Source of the DNA: Rhodobacterales bacterium | GTDB taxonomy: Bacteria; Pseudomonadota; Alphaproteobacteria; Rhodobacterales; Rhodobacteraceae | NCBI GenBank assembly: GCA_002746935.1 | Contig: PDRW01000027.1 | Span: forward strand, 24,412 to 88,411 | Reading direction: 5' to 3' | Length of the DNA: 64,000 bases | Shown: piece after piece, positions 7,868 through 16,653 of the stretch | Numbering within the stretch: position 1 is the stretch's first letter | Layout: each line of letters starts with the position of its first letter | Position numbers and translations under genes: made by a program | The notes under the pieces: generated by a model | What the model was told of the DNA's origin: nothing | The model's input: the letters and a program-made list of their open reading frames with translations, nothing else | Database searches by the model: none

Positions 7868-8317
7868 ATGAACCGGATCATCGGGTCGTTCTCCAGGAAG
7901 ACGATTGCAGCGGCGCTTGCCGGGGCCATGGCCATGACAGCGGCCACCGCCCAGCCCGCAAGCGCAAAAGAGGACAAGACCACGGAGGCCATTGTCGCCG
8001 CGACGGTGTTCGGGCTGATGGCGGCCGCGATCATCGCTTCGAAGCACAGGGACAAGCACTCCACCCCCTCTGCCTCCCCGTCGTTTCCCCAGTTTCCGTC
8101 ACGCCCGGGCCGGCTTCCGGGGGAATGCCGGTTCGAAGTGACCGACGGGCCCAACCGCGGCTCCTGGTACGGGCATGAGTGCCTGGTGGCGGCTTACAAC
8201 GACTGGCCGACGCTTCCCGAGCGCTGCGAACACTGGGTCCAGTTGCCGCGGTGGCGTCAGGATGTGCTGGCCTACAACGCGCAATGCCTTGCCCAATCCG
8301 GCTTCCTGCAACGCTAG
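7868..8317 (+). CDS. Exported/membrane-anchored hypothetical protein, 149 residues
   Basis: ATG 7868 follows GAAAGGG at good spacing; earlier in-frame starts give an implausible N-terminus. The protein has a signal peptide (about residues 1-33, ending AQPASA-KEDK), a second hydrophobic segment (AIVAATVFGLMAAAIIAS, about 38-57), a Ser/Pro-rich linker, and a C-terminal part with four Cys (GECRF, HECLV, ERCEHW, AQCLAQ) and several Trp, probably periplasmic and disulfide-bonded. It is divergent from the regulator/secreted pair and may share its control region. Function unknown. Confidence 0.7.
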   Translation: MNRIIGSFSRKTIAAALAGAMAMTAATAQPASAKEDKTTEAIVAATVFGLMAAAIIASKHRDKHSTPSASPSFPQFPSRPGRLPGECRFEVTDGPNRGSWYGHECLVAAYNDWPTLPERCEHWVQLPRWRQDVLAYNAQCLAQSGFLQR

Positions 8318-8357
8318 CTAGGCAGCCCTCCCTCCGTTTCAAAGGTCTTCATCGGGC

Positions 8358-8395
8358 AGACGCGCGGCTTCCCGCAGATTCCTGCCGCGCGGTCT
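8358..8395 (+). terminator. Hairpin between the exported-protein gene and rnhB
   Basis: AGACGCGCGGC pairs with GCCGCGCGGTCT (one bulge) around a loop of about 15 nt, 40 bp after the preceding stop. There is no T-run, so it may be a Rho-assisted 3'-end structure rather than an intrinsic terminator. Confidence 0.35.
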
Positions 8396-8489
8396 CGTGG
8401 GGTGGCGGGCTTGCCTCCTTTGCCTGCCACCCCCGTAGGCTGCCTGCTGCCCGCTTGCACAGGGCCGGTTGATGGGCGATCCATGAGGC

Positions 8490-9161
8490 ATGGACAAACC
8501 GCTCCCCGACTACAGTTTCGAAGCGGCGGCCCGTGCCGGGGGCGCGGGCCGTGTGGCCGGGGTTGACGAGGTCGGCCGTGGGCCGCTCGCCGGCCCGGTG
8601 ACCGCCGCCGCCGTGGTGCTCGACCCCGAAAACATCCCCCCCGGTCTCGACGATTCCAAGAAGCTCACCAGACGCCGCCGCGAAGCCCTGTTCGACGCGA
8701 TCATGGAGAGCGCCGAGGTGGGCGTTGCCCATGCCTCCGTGGAAGAGATCGACCGCCACAACATTCTGCGCGCCGCTCATATCGCGATGCTTCGAGCCGT
8801 CGCCGCGCTGCCCTCCGCTCCCGATCACCTGCTGATCGACGGCAACATGGTGCCGAACGGCTGCACTGTTTCCGCAGTCGCAATAGTGAAAGGCGACAGC
8901 AAATCCCTGTCGATTGCCGCCGCTTCGATTGTTGCAAAAGTGATACGTGATCGGTTGATGGTGGATTTGGCGCAACAGCATCCCGGATATGGCTGGGAAA
9001 CAAATGCGGGGTATCCATCAAAAAGCCACATTTCGGCACTTCAACGTCTCGGTGTAACCCCACACCATAGGCGTTCGTTCAAGCCCGTGCACAATATCTT
9101 GTATCAAGAAAAAATCCAAACCCCTGATTCAAAAAAGAATTTGACGCCGAATCGCCTTTGA
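8490..9161 (+). CDS. rnhB: Ribonuclease HII
   Basis: Removes RNA from RNA-DNA hybrids and single ribonucleotides misincorporated in DNA. The acidic active site starts with GVDEVGRGPLAGPV (about residues 24-37), followed by DDSKKL, HLLIDGN and KGDSKSLSIAAASIVAKV (Asp and Ser/Lys motifs of RNase HII). Length 223 residues is typical plus a short tail. The last 300 bp drop to about half GC by hand count while neighbours are clearly higher, and the 3' end holds GANTC sites that probably belong to the ccrM promoter. Overlap of coding and regulatory function is inferred. Confidence 0.95.
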   Translation: MDKPLPDYSFEAAARAGGAGRVAGVDEVGRGPLAGPVTAAAVVLDPENIPPGLDDSKKLTRRRREALFDAIMESAEVGVAHASVEEIDRHNILRAAHIAMLRAVAALPSAPDHLLIDGNMVPNGCTVSAVAIVKGDSKSLSIAAASIVAKVIRDRLMVDLAQQHPGYGWETNAGYPSKSHISALQRLGVTPHHRRSFKPVHNILYQEKIQTPDSKKNLTPNRL

Positions 9162-9177
9162 CTCATCCTGTGGATAA
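9126..9177 (+). promoter_or_regulatory. ccrM control region: three GANTC sites and a DnaA box
   Basis: GATTC at 9126-9130, GAATC at 9149-9153 and GACTC at 9160-9164 put three CcrM methylation sites within 39 bp directly upstream of ccrM, overlapping the end of rnhB. TGTGGATAA at 9169-9177 is the exact complement of the consensus DnaA box TTATCCACA. In Caulobacter the ccrM leader also carries GANTC sites, and methylation state affects its transcription. Promoter hexamers are not clear; a TTGACG at 9141-9146 could be a -35. Confidence 0.65.
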
Positions 9178-10341
<1,164 letters not shown>

Positions 10342-10392
10342 ACACCAGTTACCGCCTGTGCCTGTGGCCACAACCACGGCACCAGACTTGGA

Positions 10393-10420
10393 GCCCCGCC
10401 CTTGTGGCGGGGCCTTTTTT
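10393..10420 (+). terminator. Rho-independent terminator of ccrM
   Basis: Perfect 8-bp GC stem GCCCCGCC / GGCGGGGC with loop CTTGT, followed by a run of six T. It lies 51 bp after the ccrM stop and before the convergent alkB-type gene. Confidence 0.9.
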
Positions 10421-10434
10421 GCCATGTCCGGCGG

Positions 10435-11574
10435 TCAGCGGATCTCGGGCAACGGCAGGGTACCGTTCCTGTAGGGGCCCCAATCGGTGATCTCGGGGTA
10501 ATGCAGCCGGCGCCACTGCCGCACCCGCTTGTTCATCACCCGCCGCCAGACCGGCGGCACCATCGCCACGAACCCCATGGCGGTATAGCCGAAGGGCAGC
10601 TGCGGGGCTTCGGCGTCCGGGTAGGTCTGGAGCAGCGGATAGCGCCGGGCGGGCTTGTAATGGTGGTCGGAATGGCGCTGGAGGTTGATCAGCAGCCAGG
10701 AGGTCATGCGGTGGTCGGCATTCCAGGAATGATGCGGGCGGACAGGCTCGTAACGTCCGTCGCCGAGGTATTTCCGGGTCAGCCCGTAATGCTCCACATA
10801 ATTGGTCATCTCCAGCTGCCAGATCGCCACCAGCGCCTGAAAGGCAAACAGCCCGACGCCCTCCCAACCGCCGGCCGCAAAAGCCCCCGCGAGCGCCAGC
10901 GCCTGCAACGCACCGTAGCGCCAGAACGGGTTCCTGCGGTCGAACGGCCCCTTGCCGCGCCGCGCCAGCATCGCCTTTTCCGCGTTCCAGGCCGAGGGCA
11001 GCCCGGTCGCGGCCACGCGGAAGAAAAACCGGTGGAATCCCTCGTTGTACCGCGCCGTCACCCCGTCGCGCCGGGTGCCGACCCAGGGGTGATGCACCAG
11101 CAGATGCTCAGTGCGGAAATGGCTGTAGAGCACGGTGGCAAGCAGAAGGTCGGCGAGCCAGCGTTCACCACGGTTCGGCTGGTGCATCAGCTCGTGGGCA
11201 TAGACAATGCCAATCGACCCCGAAAGCACGCCGATTCCAAAGACCACCCCCAGCCGCTCCCAGCCGGTGAGATCGGTGCCATGGGTCACCGCCCAGATCG
11301 CGCCGTAGATCGTCAGCAGTTGAACCGGCAGCCAGATCCAGGTGATGAACCTGTACCAGAGCAGGGCGCTTTCTGGCGTGTCCGGGTCCGGATTTTCGCT
11401 GTTCTTGCCGACAACGGCATCGAGCAGCGTATAGAGCCACCATGCCCCCGCGGGCGGCAGCAGCATCGCCCAGCCGCCATAGGTGAGCGAAAGCGCCACC
11501 AGTGGCAGCAGCAGCAGCGACACCCAATAGGGCAGCGCGTTGCGGAATTTGGCGACTTCTGCGGCGGGGATCAT
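10435..11574 (-). CDS. alkB: AlkB-type alkane 1-monooxygenase
   Basis: Membrane non-haem di-iron hydroxylase that oxidises a terminal methyl of alkanes or related chains using rubredoxin-delivered electrons. The His motifs are all present in order: HELMHQ, EHLLVHH, NYVEHYGL and LQRHSDHH. Several hydrophobic helices precede the first His box. Length 379 is within the family range. AGGAGG lies 7 nt upstream of the ATG. No rubredoxin or rubredoxin reductase gene is adjacent, so the electron donor must be elsewhere. The substrate cannot be deduced; fatty acids or other alkyl chains are alternatives. Confidence 0.9.
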   Translation of the reverse strand: MIPAAEVAKFRNALPYWVSLLLLPLVALSLTYGGWAMLLPPAGAWWLYTLLDAVVGKNSENPDPDTPESALLWYRFITWIWLPVQLLTIYGAIWAVTHGTDLTGWERLGVVFGIGVLSGSIGIVYAHELMHQPNRGERWLADLLLATVLYSHFRTEHLLVHHPWVGTRRDGVTARYNEGFHRFFFRVAATGLPSAWNAEKAMLARRGKGPFDRRNPFWRYGALQALALAGAFAAGGWEGVGLFAFQALVAIWQLEMTNYVEHYGLTRKYLGDGRYEPVRPHHSWNADHRMTSWLLINLQRHSDHHYKPARRYPLLQTYPDAEAPQLPFGYTAMGFVAMVPPVWRRVMNKRVRQWRRLHYPEITDWGPYRNGTLPLPEIR

Positions 11575-11613
11575 TGGCGGCCTCCTCGGACGCCTGCGCG
11601 GGCGGCCGTCGGC

Positions 11614-12672
11614 TCAACGGCCCTTATCCAGCGCGGGGCGCGCGAGAGCATAGGCTTTCCGCATGACGGTTGGCAAGTCGGACGGCCTGAAGGCGGTGTG
11701 AAACGCCCCGCGCGCCGGGGTGCAGTTTATCGGCAGGATCGCGATGCGCACCGCGAGACGCAGGTGGAAATGGGTAAAGGTATGGCGCGCCTCTTCGCCG
11801 AGATCGCGCCACTCGGCCTTGACGGGGGGCAGATCCTCCGGGATCTCCCCCCAGACACCTCCGGGCCAGCCGAGGGTGCCGCCGAGCAGACCTTTGTCGG
11901 GGCGGCGTTCGAGCAACCACGCCCCGTCTTCACGCCGCGCAACATAGGCGATGCCACGGCGGGTGGGCTTCGGTTTCTTCGGGGCGCGCGCGGGCAAGGC
12001 GGCGGCAATCCCGGCCTTGCGCGCGGCACAAGCCTCCCGCCAGGGGCAGATCCCGCAGGCCGGGTTCTTCGGTGTGCAGATCGTCGCGCCAAGGTCCATC
12101 ACCGCCTGGGCATAATCCCCGGGACGCGACAAATGCGTCACTGATCCGGCCTTTTCGCGAAGGTCCGGCTTGGCCCCGGGCAGCGGCGCCTCCACCCGGA
12201 ACAGCCGCGCCATCACCCGTTCGACATTGCCGTCAACCACCGTTTCCGGCCGGTCAAAGGCAATCGCGGCAATGGCGGCGGCGGTATAGGGGCCGATGCC
12301 GGGAAGCGCCTGCAACCCTTCAGCGGTGTCGGGAAACACCCCGCCAAGTTCCCCCGCAACCAAGCGGGCGCATTTCAGCAGATTGCGGGCGCGGGCGTAA
12401 TAGCCGAGCCCGGCCCATTCGCCCATGACGCGCGCGTCCTCCGCCGCCGCGAGCGCGCCCACATCGGGCCAAAACCTGCGAAACCGGGTGTAATAGTCTC
12501 TGACCGCGGCCACGGTGGTCTGTTGCAGCATCACCTCCGAGAGCCAGACCGCATAAGCATCGGGCCGCACGCCCGCGCGCCGCTCGGCAGGGCCGACACG
12601 CCAGGGCAGCACCCGGGCATGGACGTCATACCAGGCGAGCAATGCGCGGGCCAAACCCTCGGTGTCACGCAT
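11614..12672 (-). CDS. mutY: A/G-specific adenine glycosylase
   Basis: Excises adenine mispaired with 8-oxoguanine in the GO repair system. Visible features: catalytic Glu in EVMLQQTTV (about residue 45), helix-hairpin-helix ALPGIGPYTAAAI, catalytic Asp in VVDGNVERVMAR, and the 4Fe-4S ligands in CTPKNPACGICPWREAC near 200. The C-terminal third is the NUDIX-like domain that recognises 8-oxoG. Length 352 is normal. It is divergent from dciA with only 79 bp between. Confidence 0.95.
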   Translation of the reverse strand: MRDTEGLARALLAWYDVHARVLPWRVGPAERRAGVRPDAYAVWLSEVMLQQTTVAAVRDYYTRFRRFWPDVGALAAAEDARVMGEWAGLGYYARARNLLKCARLVAGELGGVFPDTAEGLQALPGIGPYTAAAIAAIAFDRPETVVDGNVERVMARLFRVEAPLPGAKPDLREKAGSVTHLSRPGDYAQAVMDLGATICTPKNPACGICPWREACAARKAGIAAALPARAPKKPKPTRRGIAYVARREDGAWLLERRPDKGLLGGTLGWPGGVWGEIPEDLPPVKAEWRDLGEEARHTFTHFHLRLAVRIAILPINCTPARGAFHTAFRPSDLPTVMRKAYALARPALDKGR

Positions 12673-12751
12673 GTTTTATCCCCCGGCTCCGGTTTGAAGT
12701 GGCACAGCCGCCGTTCGGCCCTTAATATCGTCCCGCATCGAGGAGAGACCA

Positions 12752-13303
12752 GTGGCCCCAGCCAAGCAAAAGGGCAAGCCCGCGCCGAAGCCCGCGAAAC
12801 GCCGCAAGCGCGGTTTCGAGCGCACGTCGAGCCTGCTGACCGCGCGGATTCGCGAAGCCGGCGAAGCGCGGGGCTTTGCGGTGACCCGGGTCCTCACCCG
12901 TTGGGAGGAGATCGCCGGCGCCGACACCGCCCGCATCGCCCGCCCGGTGAAGGTGAGCTACGGCCGCGAAGGTGGTTTTGGGGCCACGCTGGTGCTGCTC
13001 ACCACCGGCGCCAACGCGCCGATGCTCGAAATGCAGAAGGAACAGATCCGCGCGCGGGTCAACAGTGTCTACGGCTATGCCGCGATCAGCCGCATCCGCA
13101 TCACCCAGACCGCGCCGGAGGGCTTTGCCGAGGGTCAGGCACAGTTCACCCGTCCGCCGAAGCCCCGCACCCCCGCCCCCGATCCGGCGCTGGCCGCTCG
13201 GGCCACCGAAGCGACGGCCGGGGTGGGCGATCCCGGTCTCCGCGCGGCACTCGAAAAGCTCGCGCATAACGTCTTCTCCCGCCGCGCCAAGGCGGCCGAT
13301 TGA
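12752..13303 (+). CDS. dciA: DciA family (DUF721) protein, probable DnaB helicase loader
   Basis: A 183-residue protein with a basic N-terminus (KQKGKPAPKPAKRRKRG) and a DUF721 core from about 25 to 115 (VTRVLTRWEEIAGADTARIARPVKV, then a beta region ending RIRITQ). DciA proteins help load the replicative helicase in bacteria without DnaC. The start is GTG at 12752 following GAGGAGAG. The C-terminal 65 residues are Pro/Ala-rich. It is 12 bp upstream of the dsbA-like gene and likely co-transcribed. Confidence 0.85.
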   Translation: MAPAKQKGKPAPKPAKRRKRGFERTSSLLTARIREAGEARGFAVTRVLTRWEEIAGADTARIARPVKVSYGREGGFGATLVLLTTGANAPMLEMQKEQIRARVNSVYGYAAISRIRITQTAPEGFAEGQAQFTRPPKPRTPAPDPALAARATEATAGVGDPGLRAALEKLAHNVFSRRAKAAD

Positions 13304-13315
13304 AAGGGTATACAT

Positions 13316-13993
13316 ATGAACCGCTTCCTTCCCCTGATTGCCCTCCTTGCCGCGATCGCGGCCGGTGGCGCCTGGGTGTTCAGCCAGCAGAGCGAAAGCG
13401 CCGTCGGGCTGATAACACCGGCGCTGGCCGAGAGCGAGGCGACCGATGCTGGCGACATCCTGCCCGACCATGTGCTGGGCGACCCGGACGCGCCGGTCAC
13501 GCTGATCGAATATGCCTCCTTTACCTGCGGGCATTGCGCGAGTTTCCACAAGGATCAGGCGAAACGGCTGAAAGAGGATTATATCGACACCGGCAAGGTG
13601 AGGTTCATTCACCGCGAAATCTATTGGGACCAGTTCGCGCTCCGCGCCGGGCTGCTGGCCGCCTGCGGCGGCGAGATGCGTTACCAGGGGATTGCCGGGC
13701 TGCTCTACGAACAGCAGCGCGACTGGATCGGGTCGGGCGAGCCGGACGAGATCATCGAAAATCTCGTGACCCTCGGCAAGGTCGCGGGGCTCACGGAAGA
13801 GGATGCGCGCGCCTGCATCGAGCTGGAGAACAACGACATGGTCGGCAAGCTGATCGCCACCTTCCAGCACCACGCCGAGGCCGACGGCATCCGCGCCACG
13901 CCGACGCTGGTGATCAACGGGGAGGTGCATATGAACATGGATTATGATGACCTCAAGGCGTTGATCGACACGAAACTGGCAGCGGCGGAATAA
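13316..13993 (+). CDS. DsbA-family thiol:disulfide oxidoreductase
   Basis: Periplasmic thioredoxin-fold protein, 225 residues. An N-terminal hydrophobic segment (LPLIALLAAIAAGGAWVF) exports or anchors it. The active site is FTCGHCASFH (CGHC, about residues 66-69) and the cis-Pro loop is ATPTLVING near 200. The intervening helical insert is that of the DsbA/thioredoxin_4 group. It could form disulfides (DsbA-like) or reduce them; CGHC does not discriminate. It follows dciA by 12 bp. Confidence 0.88.
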   Translation: MNRFLPLIALLAAIAAGGAWVFSQQSESAVGLITPALAESEATDAGDILPDHVLGDPDAPVTLIEYASFTCGHCASFHKDQAKRLKEDYIDTGKVRFIHREIYWDQFALRAGLLAACGGEMRYQGIAGLLYEQQRDWIGSGEPDEIIENLVTLGKVAGLTEEDARACIELENNDMVGKLIATFQHHAEADGIRATPTLVINGEVHMNMDYDDLKALIDTKLAAAE

Positions 13994-13996
13994 GCC

Positions 13997-14944
13997 TCAG
14001 GATAGCAGCGCATCCAGCGGCGCCCAGTCTGCCGGTTCGAGCCGGACCGGCAGGCTCAGCACCTTGCGCCGGAAGGCGGGCGGAAGGCGCACGGCGTCCT
14101 TCTCGGTGGTCACCAGTTGTGCCCCGGCGCTGCGGGCCTCGGTGTCGAGACGGGTGAGCAGGGCAGGCGTCATCTCCTGATGGTCGCTGAGCGCCTGGGC
14201 GCGGATGAGATTTGCCCCGAGCCCGCGGAGGGTCGCGAAAAACCGCTCCGGCGCGCCGATCCCGGCAAAGGCCACCACATCGAGCCCCTGCCAGTCCATT
14301 CCGGTGGGCAGGGGGGCGAGATCGGCAGCAAGTATCGGACAGGGAACCCGGGCGCCCCAGGTTTTGGCAAAGGCCCTCTGGGCCCTGGCCGGGCCGACGC
14401 CGATCAGCAGATCGACCGCCGCGAGCCCGGTCGCGAGGCGCTGACGCAGCGGCCCGAGCGGCCAGGCAAAGCCGTTTCCGAAGCCGGCCTGGGCGTTTTC
14501 CACAGCGATCATGGCATGGGGCTTCACCGGCGGGTCGAGTGTCTTCGCATCGAGGACAATCGCTGCCGCGCCTGTGTTACAAGCCATGTGCAAACCTTCG
14601 GTGAGATCCGCCGCAGCCCAGGTGGGGGCAAAAGCCGCGATCAGCAGCGGGTCGTCGCCGACCTCGCGGGGCTGATGGCGGCCTTCGTCGATCCGCAACG
14701 GTGCGCCGGGGCCGGAGGTGACCACATGGACCTTGCGCCCCTTCATCGCGAGGCGCTGGGCCAGGGCGATGACCGCAGCGGTCTTGCCGGTACCGCCGAG
14801 AGAGAGCGAGCCTACCGCGATCACCGGAACCGGCAGCGTTTCGCGGCTGCCAGGGGCGGTGCGAGGGGTACGGCACCCGGGGGCGAGCGGACCCAGCAGC
14901 CGCAACAGGGGCCCGGGCGGTCGGGTCCAGAATGCCGGTTTCAC
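13997..14944 (-). CDS. lpxK: Tetraacyldisaccharide 4'-kinase
   Basis: Inner-membrane-associated kinase that phosphorylates the lipid A disaccharide at 4'. Walker A is GSLSLGGTGKT near residue 47; the family N-terminus with the FWTRPPGPLLRLLGPL amphipathic segment precedes it. Length 315 is typical. The start is GTG overlapping the waaA-type gene's stop (GTGA), so the two are coupled as in other Rhodobacteraceae. It is convergent with the dsbA-like gene, whose stop is 3 bp away. Confidence 0.93.
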   Translation of the reverse strand: MKPAFWTRPPGPLLRLLGPLAPGCRTPRTAPGSRETLPVPVIAVGSLSLGGTGKTAAVIALAQRLAMKGRKVHVVTSGPGAPLRIDEGRHQPREVGDDPLLIAAFAPTWAAADLTEGLHMACNTGAAAIVLDAKTLDPPVKPHAMIAVENAQAGFGNGFAWPLGPLRQRLATGLAAVDLLIGVGPARAQRAFAKTWGARVPCPILAADLAPLPTGMDWQGLDVVAFAGIGAPERFFATLRGLGANLIRAQALSDHQEMTPALLTRLDTEARSAGAQLVTTEKDAVRLPPAFRRKVLSLPVRLEPADWAPLDALLS

Positions 14945-16185
14945 GTCAGGACACCGCGGTCGTCGAACGCATCGAGTGTGAGGGCGACGATCCGGTCGGT
15001 GGCTTCTGCCCCGGCGGTGGTGAGTTCCCAGGCCGCGGTGGCCATCGCCGCGGCCATGTCGGGGGCGAGCAGGAATTCAACCGCATGGGCCAGGCTGGCG
15101 TGATCGCTGACAGCGCGGGCGGCACCAGCACTGCGGAGCCGCTCATAGCTTTCCGCCCAGGGGCCGACATGCGGACCGAACAGCACCGCTGAGCCGAGCG
15201 CCGCAGCGGCAAACGGGTTCTGCACCGCGCGCGAATGTTCGCCCGCCAGGGTTCCGCCCATCACCGAAATTGGTGCGAGGCGATACCAGAGGCCAAGCTC
15301 CTCGGGCAGATCGGCCACAAAAACCTCGATCCCCGGTTCCGGCTCGTCGTCGCGTGAGCGCAACCCGATTGCCCAACCTTCGGCTTCCAGCCTTTCGGCC
15401 AGCGCCGGGCCGTCTGCGGGGTCTTCGGGATGCAGAACCAGCAGCAGCCGGTGTGCCCGGCGCATCGCCTGCCGATGCGCCCCGATCACCGCGTCCACCT
15501 CGCCCCGGGTCACCCCTGCCGCAAGCCAGACCGGCCGTGCCGCGAGCAGTCCGGCCAGCGCGTCGCGTTCGGCTTCGCTGCAGGGCAGCGGCGAACTCCC
15601 GGTCTGGAGAAAACCAAGCGTCTCGATCCGTTCTGCGGGCAGACCCAGCGCTTTCAGCCCTTCGGCGGCAAGGGTGTCACCGGCAATGACAAAGGCGAAA
15701 CGCTTCAGAAGCGCGCGCCGCTGTCCCGGCATCCAGCGCCATCCCGTGCGGTCAGGCACGCGGGCGTCGACCAGGAACAGCGGAACGCCTGCCCTGTCGA
15801 CGGCGGTGATCAGCGTGGTCTCGAGCGTGGACCCGGCCCAGATACAGACATCTGGCCGCCAATGGTCGAGAAAAAGCGAGACAGCGTGAGGCATCGGGTC
15901 GGGCACAGGCTGCACTGCGGTGCCCTGTGGCAACCGCGCGGCGAGCAACTCGTCCGGACCGCGCCGGGCAACGGTGACAAGAATGGCAATGTCGTCGCGT
16001 TCCACATGAAGCTGTTCGATCAGGTTGGGAATTCCAAGCGCCTCCCGCTCACTGCCGACATGCAGCCACAGGAGCGGCCCTTCCGGACGTTGGGCAGGCG
16101 CGGGGTCGACCGTTTCAGTGCCGGGACTGCCCTTGCGAGCCTTCCCCGCAAACAGGCCGAAACCGGCTCCCTGACCGCGACTCAT
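14941..16185 (-). CDS. Divergent 3-deoxy-D-manno-octulosonic acid (Kdo) transferase-like protein
   Basis: GT-B protein of the WaaA/KdtA (GT30) type, 414 residues, placed directly before lpxK. Family features remain: PLLWLHVGSEREA (aligning with the canonical WIHAASVGE and keeping its final Glu), LGFLQTGSSPLPC, PVWLAAGVTRGEV, LLLVLHPEDP, and DLPEELGLWYRLAPISVMGG. The donor-site signature usually written GGHNPLEPAA is replaced by a longer loop ending QNPFAAAALG, which loses the conserved Glu. An N-terminal membrane anchor is not evident. It may have altered donor specificity or be a second, degenerating Kdo transferase. Confidence 0.75.
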   Translation of the reverse strand: MSRGQGAGFGLFAGKARKGSPGTETVDPAPAQRPEGPLLWLHVGSEREALGIPNLIEQLHVERDDIAILVTVARRGPDELLAARLPQGTAVQPVPDPMPHAVSLFLDHWRPDVCIWAGSTLETTLITAVDRAGVPLFLVDARVPDRTGWRWMPGQRRALLKRFAFVIAGDTLAAEGLKALGLPAERIETLGFLQTGSSPLPCSEAERDALAGLLAARPVWLAAGVTRGEVDAVIGAHRQAMRRAHRLLLVLHPEDPADGPALAERLEAEGWAIGLRSRDDEPEPGIEVFVADLPEELGLWYRLAPISVMGGTLAGEHSRAVQNPFAAAALGSAVLFGPHVGPWAESYERLRSAGAARAVSDHASLAHAVEFLLAPDMAAAMATAAWELTTAGAEATDRIVALTLDAFDDRGVLT

Positions 16186-16314
16186 CGTCCGGTCTCCTCA
16201 CCGCATCTCGCCTGCCGCCAGCCGGGGCCTGACATTGATTTCCCCTGGATTCCTGCATTGGGTCACAGGCAGGTTAATAGAGCCGAAGGGCTGCGAAAAG
16301 GGTGCGGAGGGCGA

Positions 16315-16515
16315 TCAGCCGATCGCGGTCGCCTCGTAGCCGGCGGCCTTGATCGTTTCGAGAACCTCGGCCGGTTCCAGCACACTGTCGACCGCAACCT
16401 CGCGGGCCTCCATGTCAAACGCAAGCTCGGCGCCGCCATCGGCCTCCAGCAGCGCGTCTTCGATCTTCGCCTTGCAATGGCCGCAGCTCATCTCGGGAAC
16501 GGAATACCGGCTCAT
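16315..16515 (-). CDS. copZ: Copper chaperone, heavy-metal-associated domain
   Basis: A 66-residue single-domain protein with the metal site MSCGHC at residues 9-14 and the ferredoxin-like fold pattern of CopZ/Atx1 chaperones. It would pass Cu(I) to the CopA ATPase encoded divergently 138 bp away. AGGAGA precedes the ATG at about 6-nt spacing. The open frame extends far upstream antisense to copA, but only this domain is real. Confidence 0.9.
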   Translation of the reverse strand: MSRYSVPEMSCGHCKAKIEDALLEADGGAELAFDMEAREVAVDSVLEPAEVLETIKAAGYEATAIG

Positions 16516-16653
16516 CTCGTCTCTCCTGTGTCTGGCTTTCGAGCTATGATGCCGCCCGCCCCCCGTCAACGGCAAAACGCCGCGAGGCGGCGCCGCCCGC
16601 TTGACCCGGCGCAGTTCGGGCGGCATCCCGGAGGGGCGAACAGGGAGGCTTCC

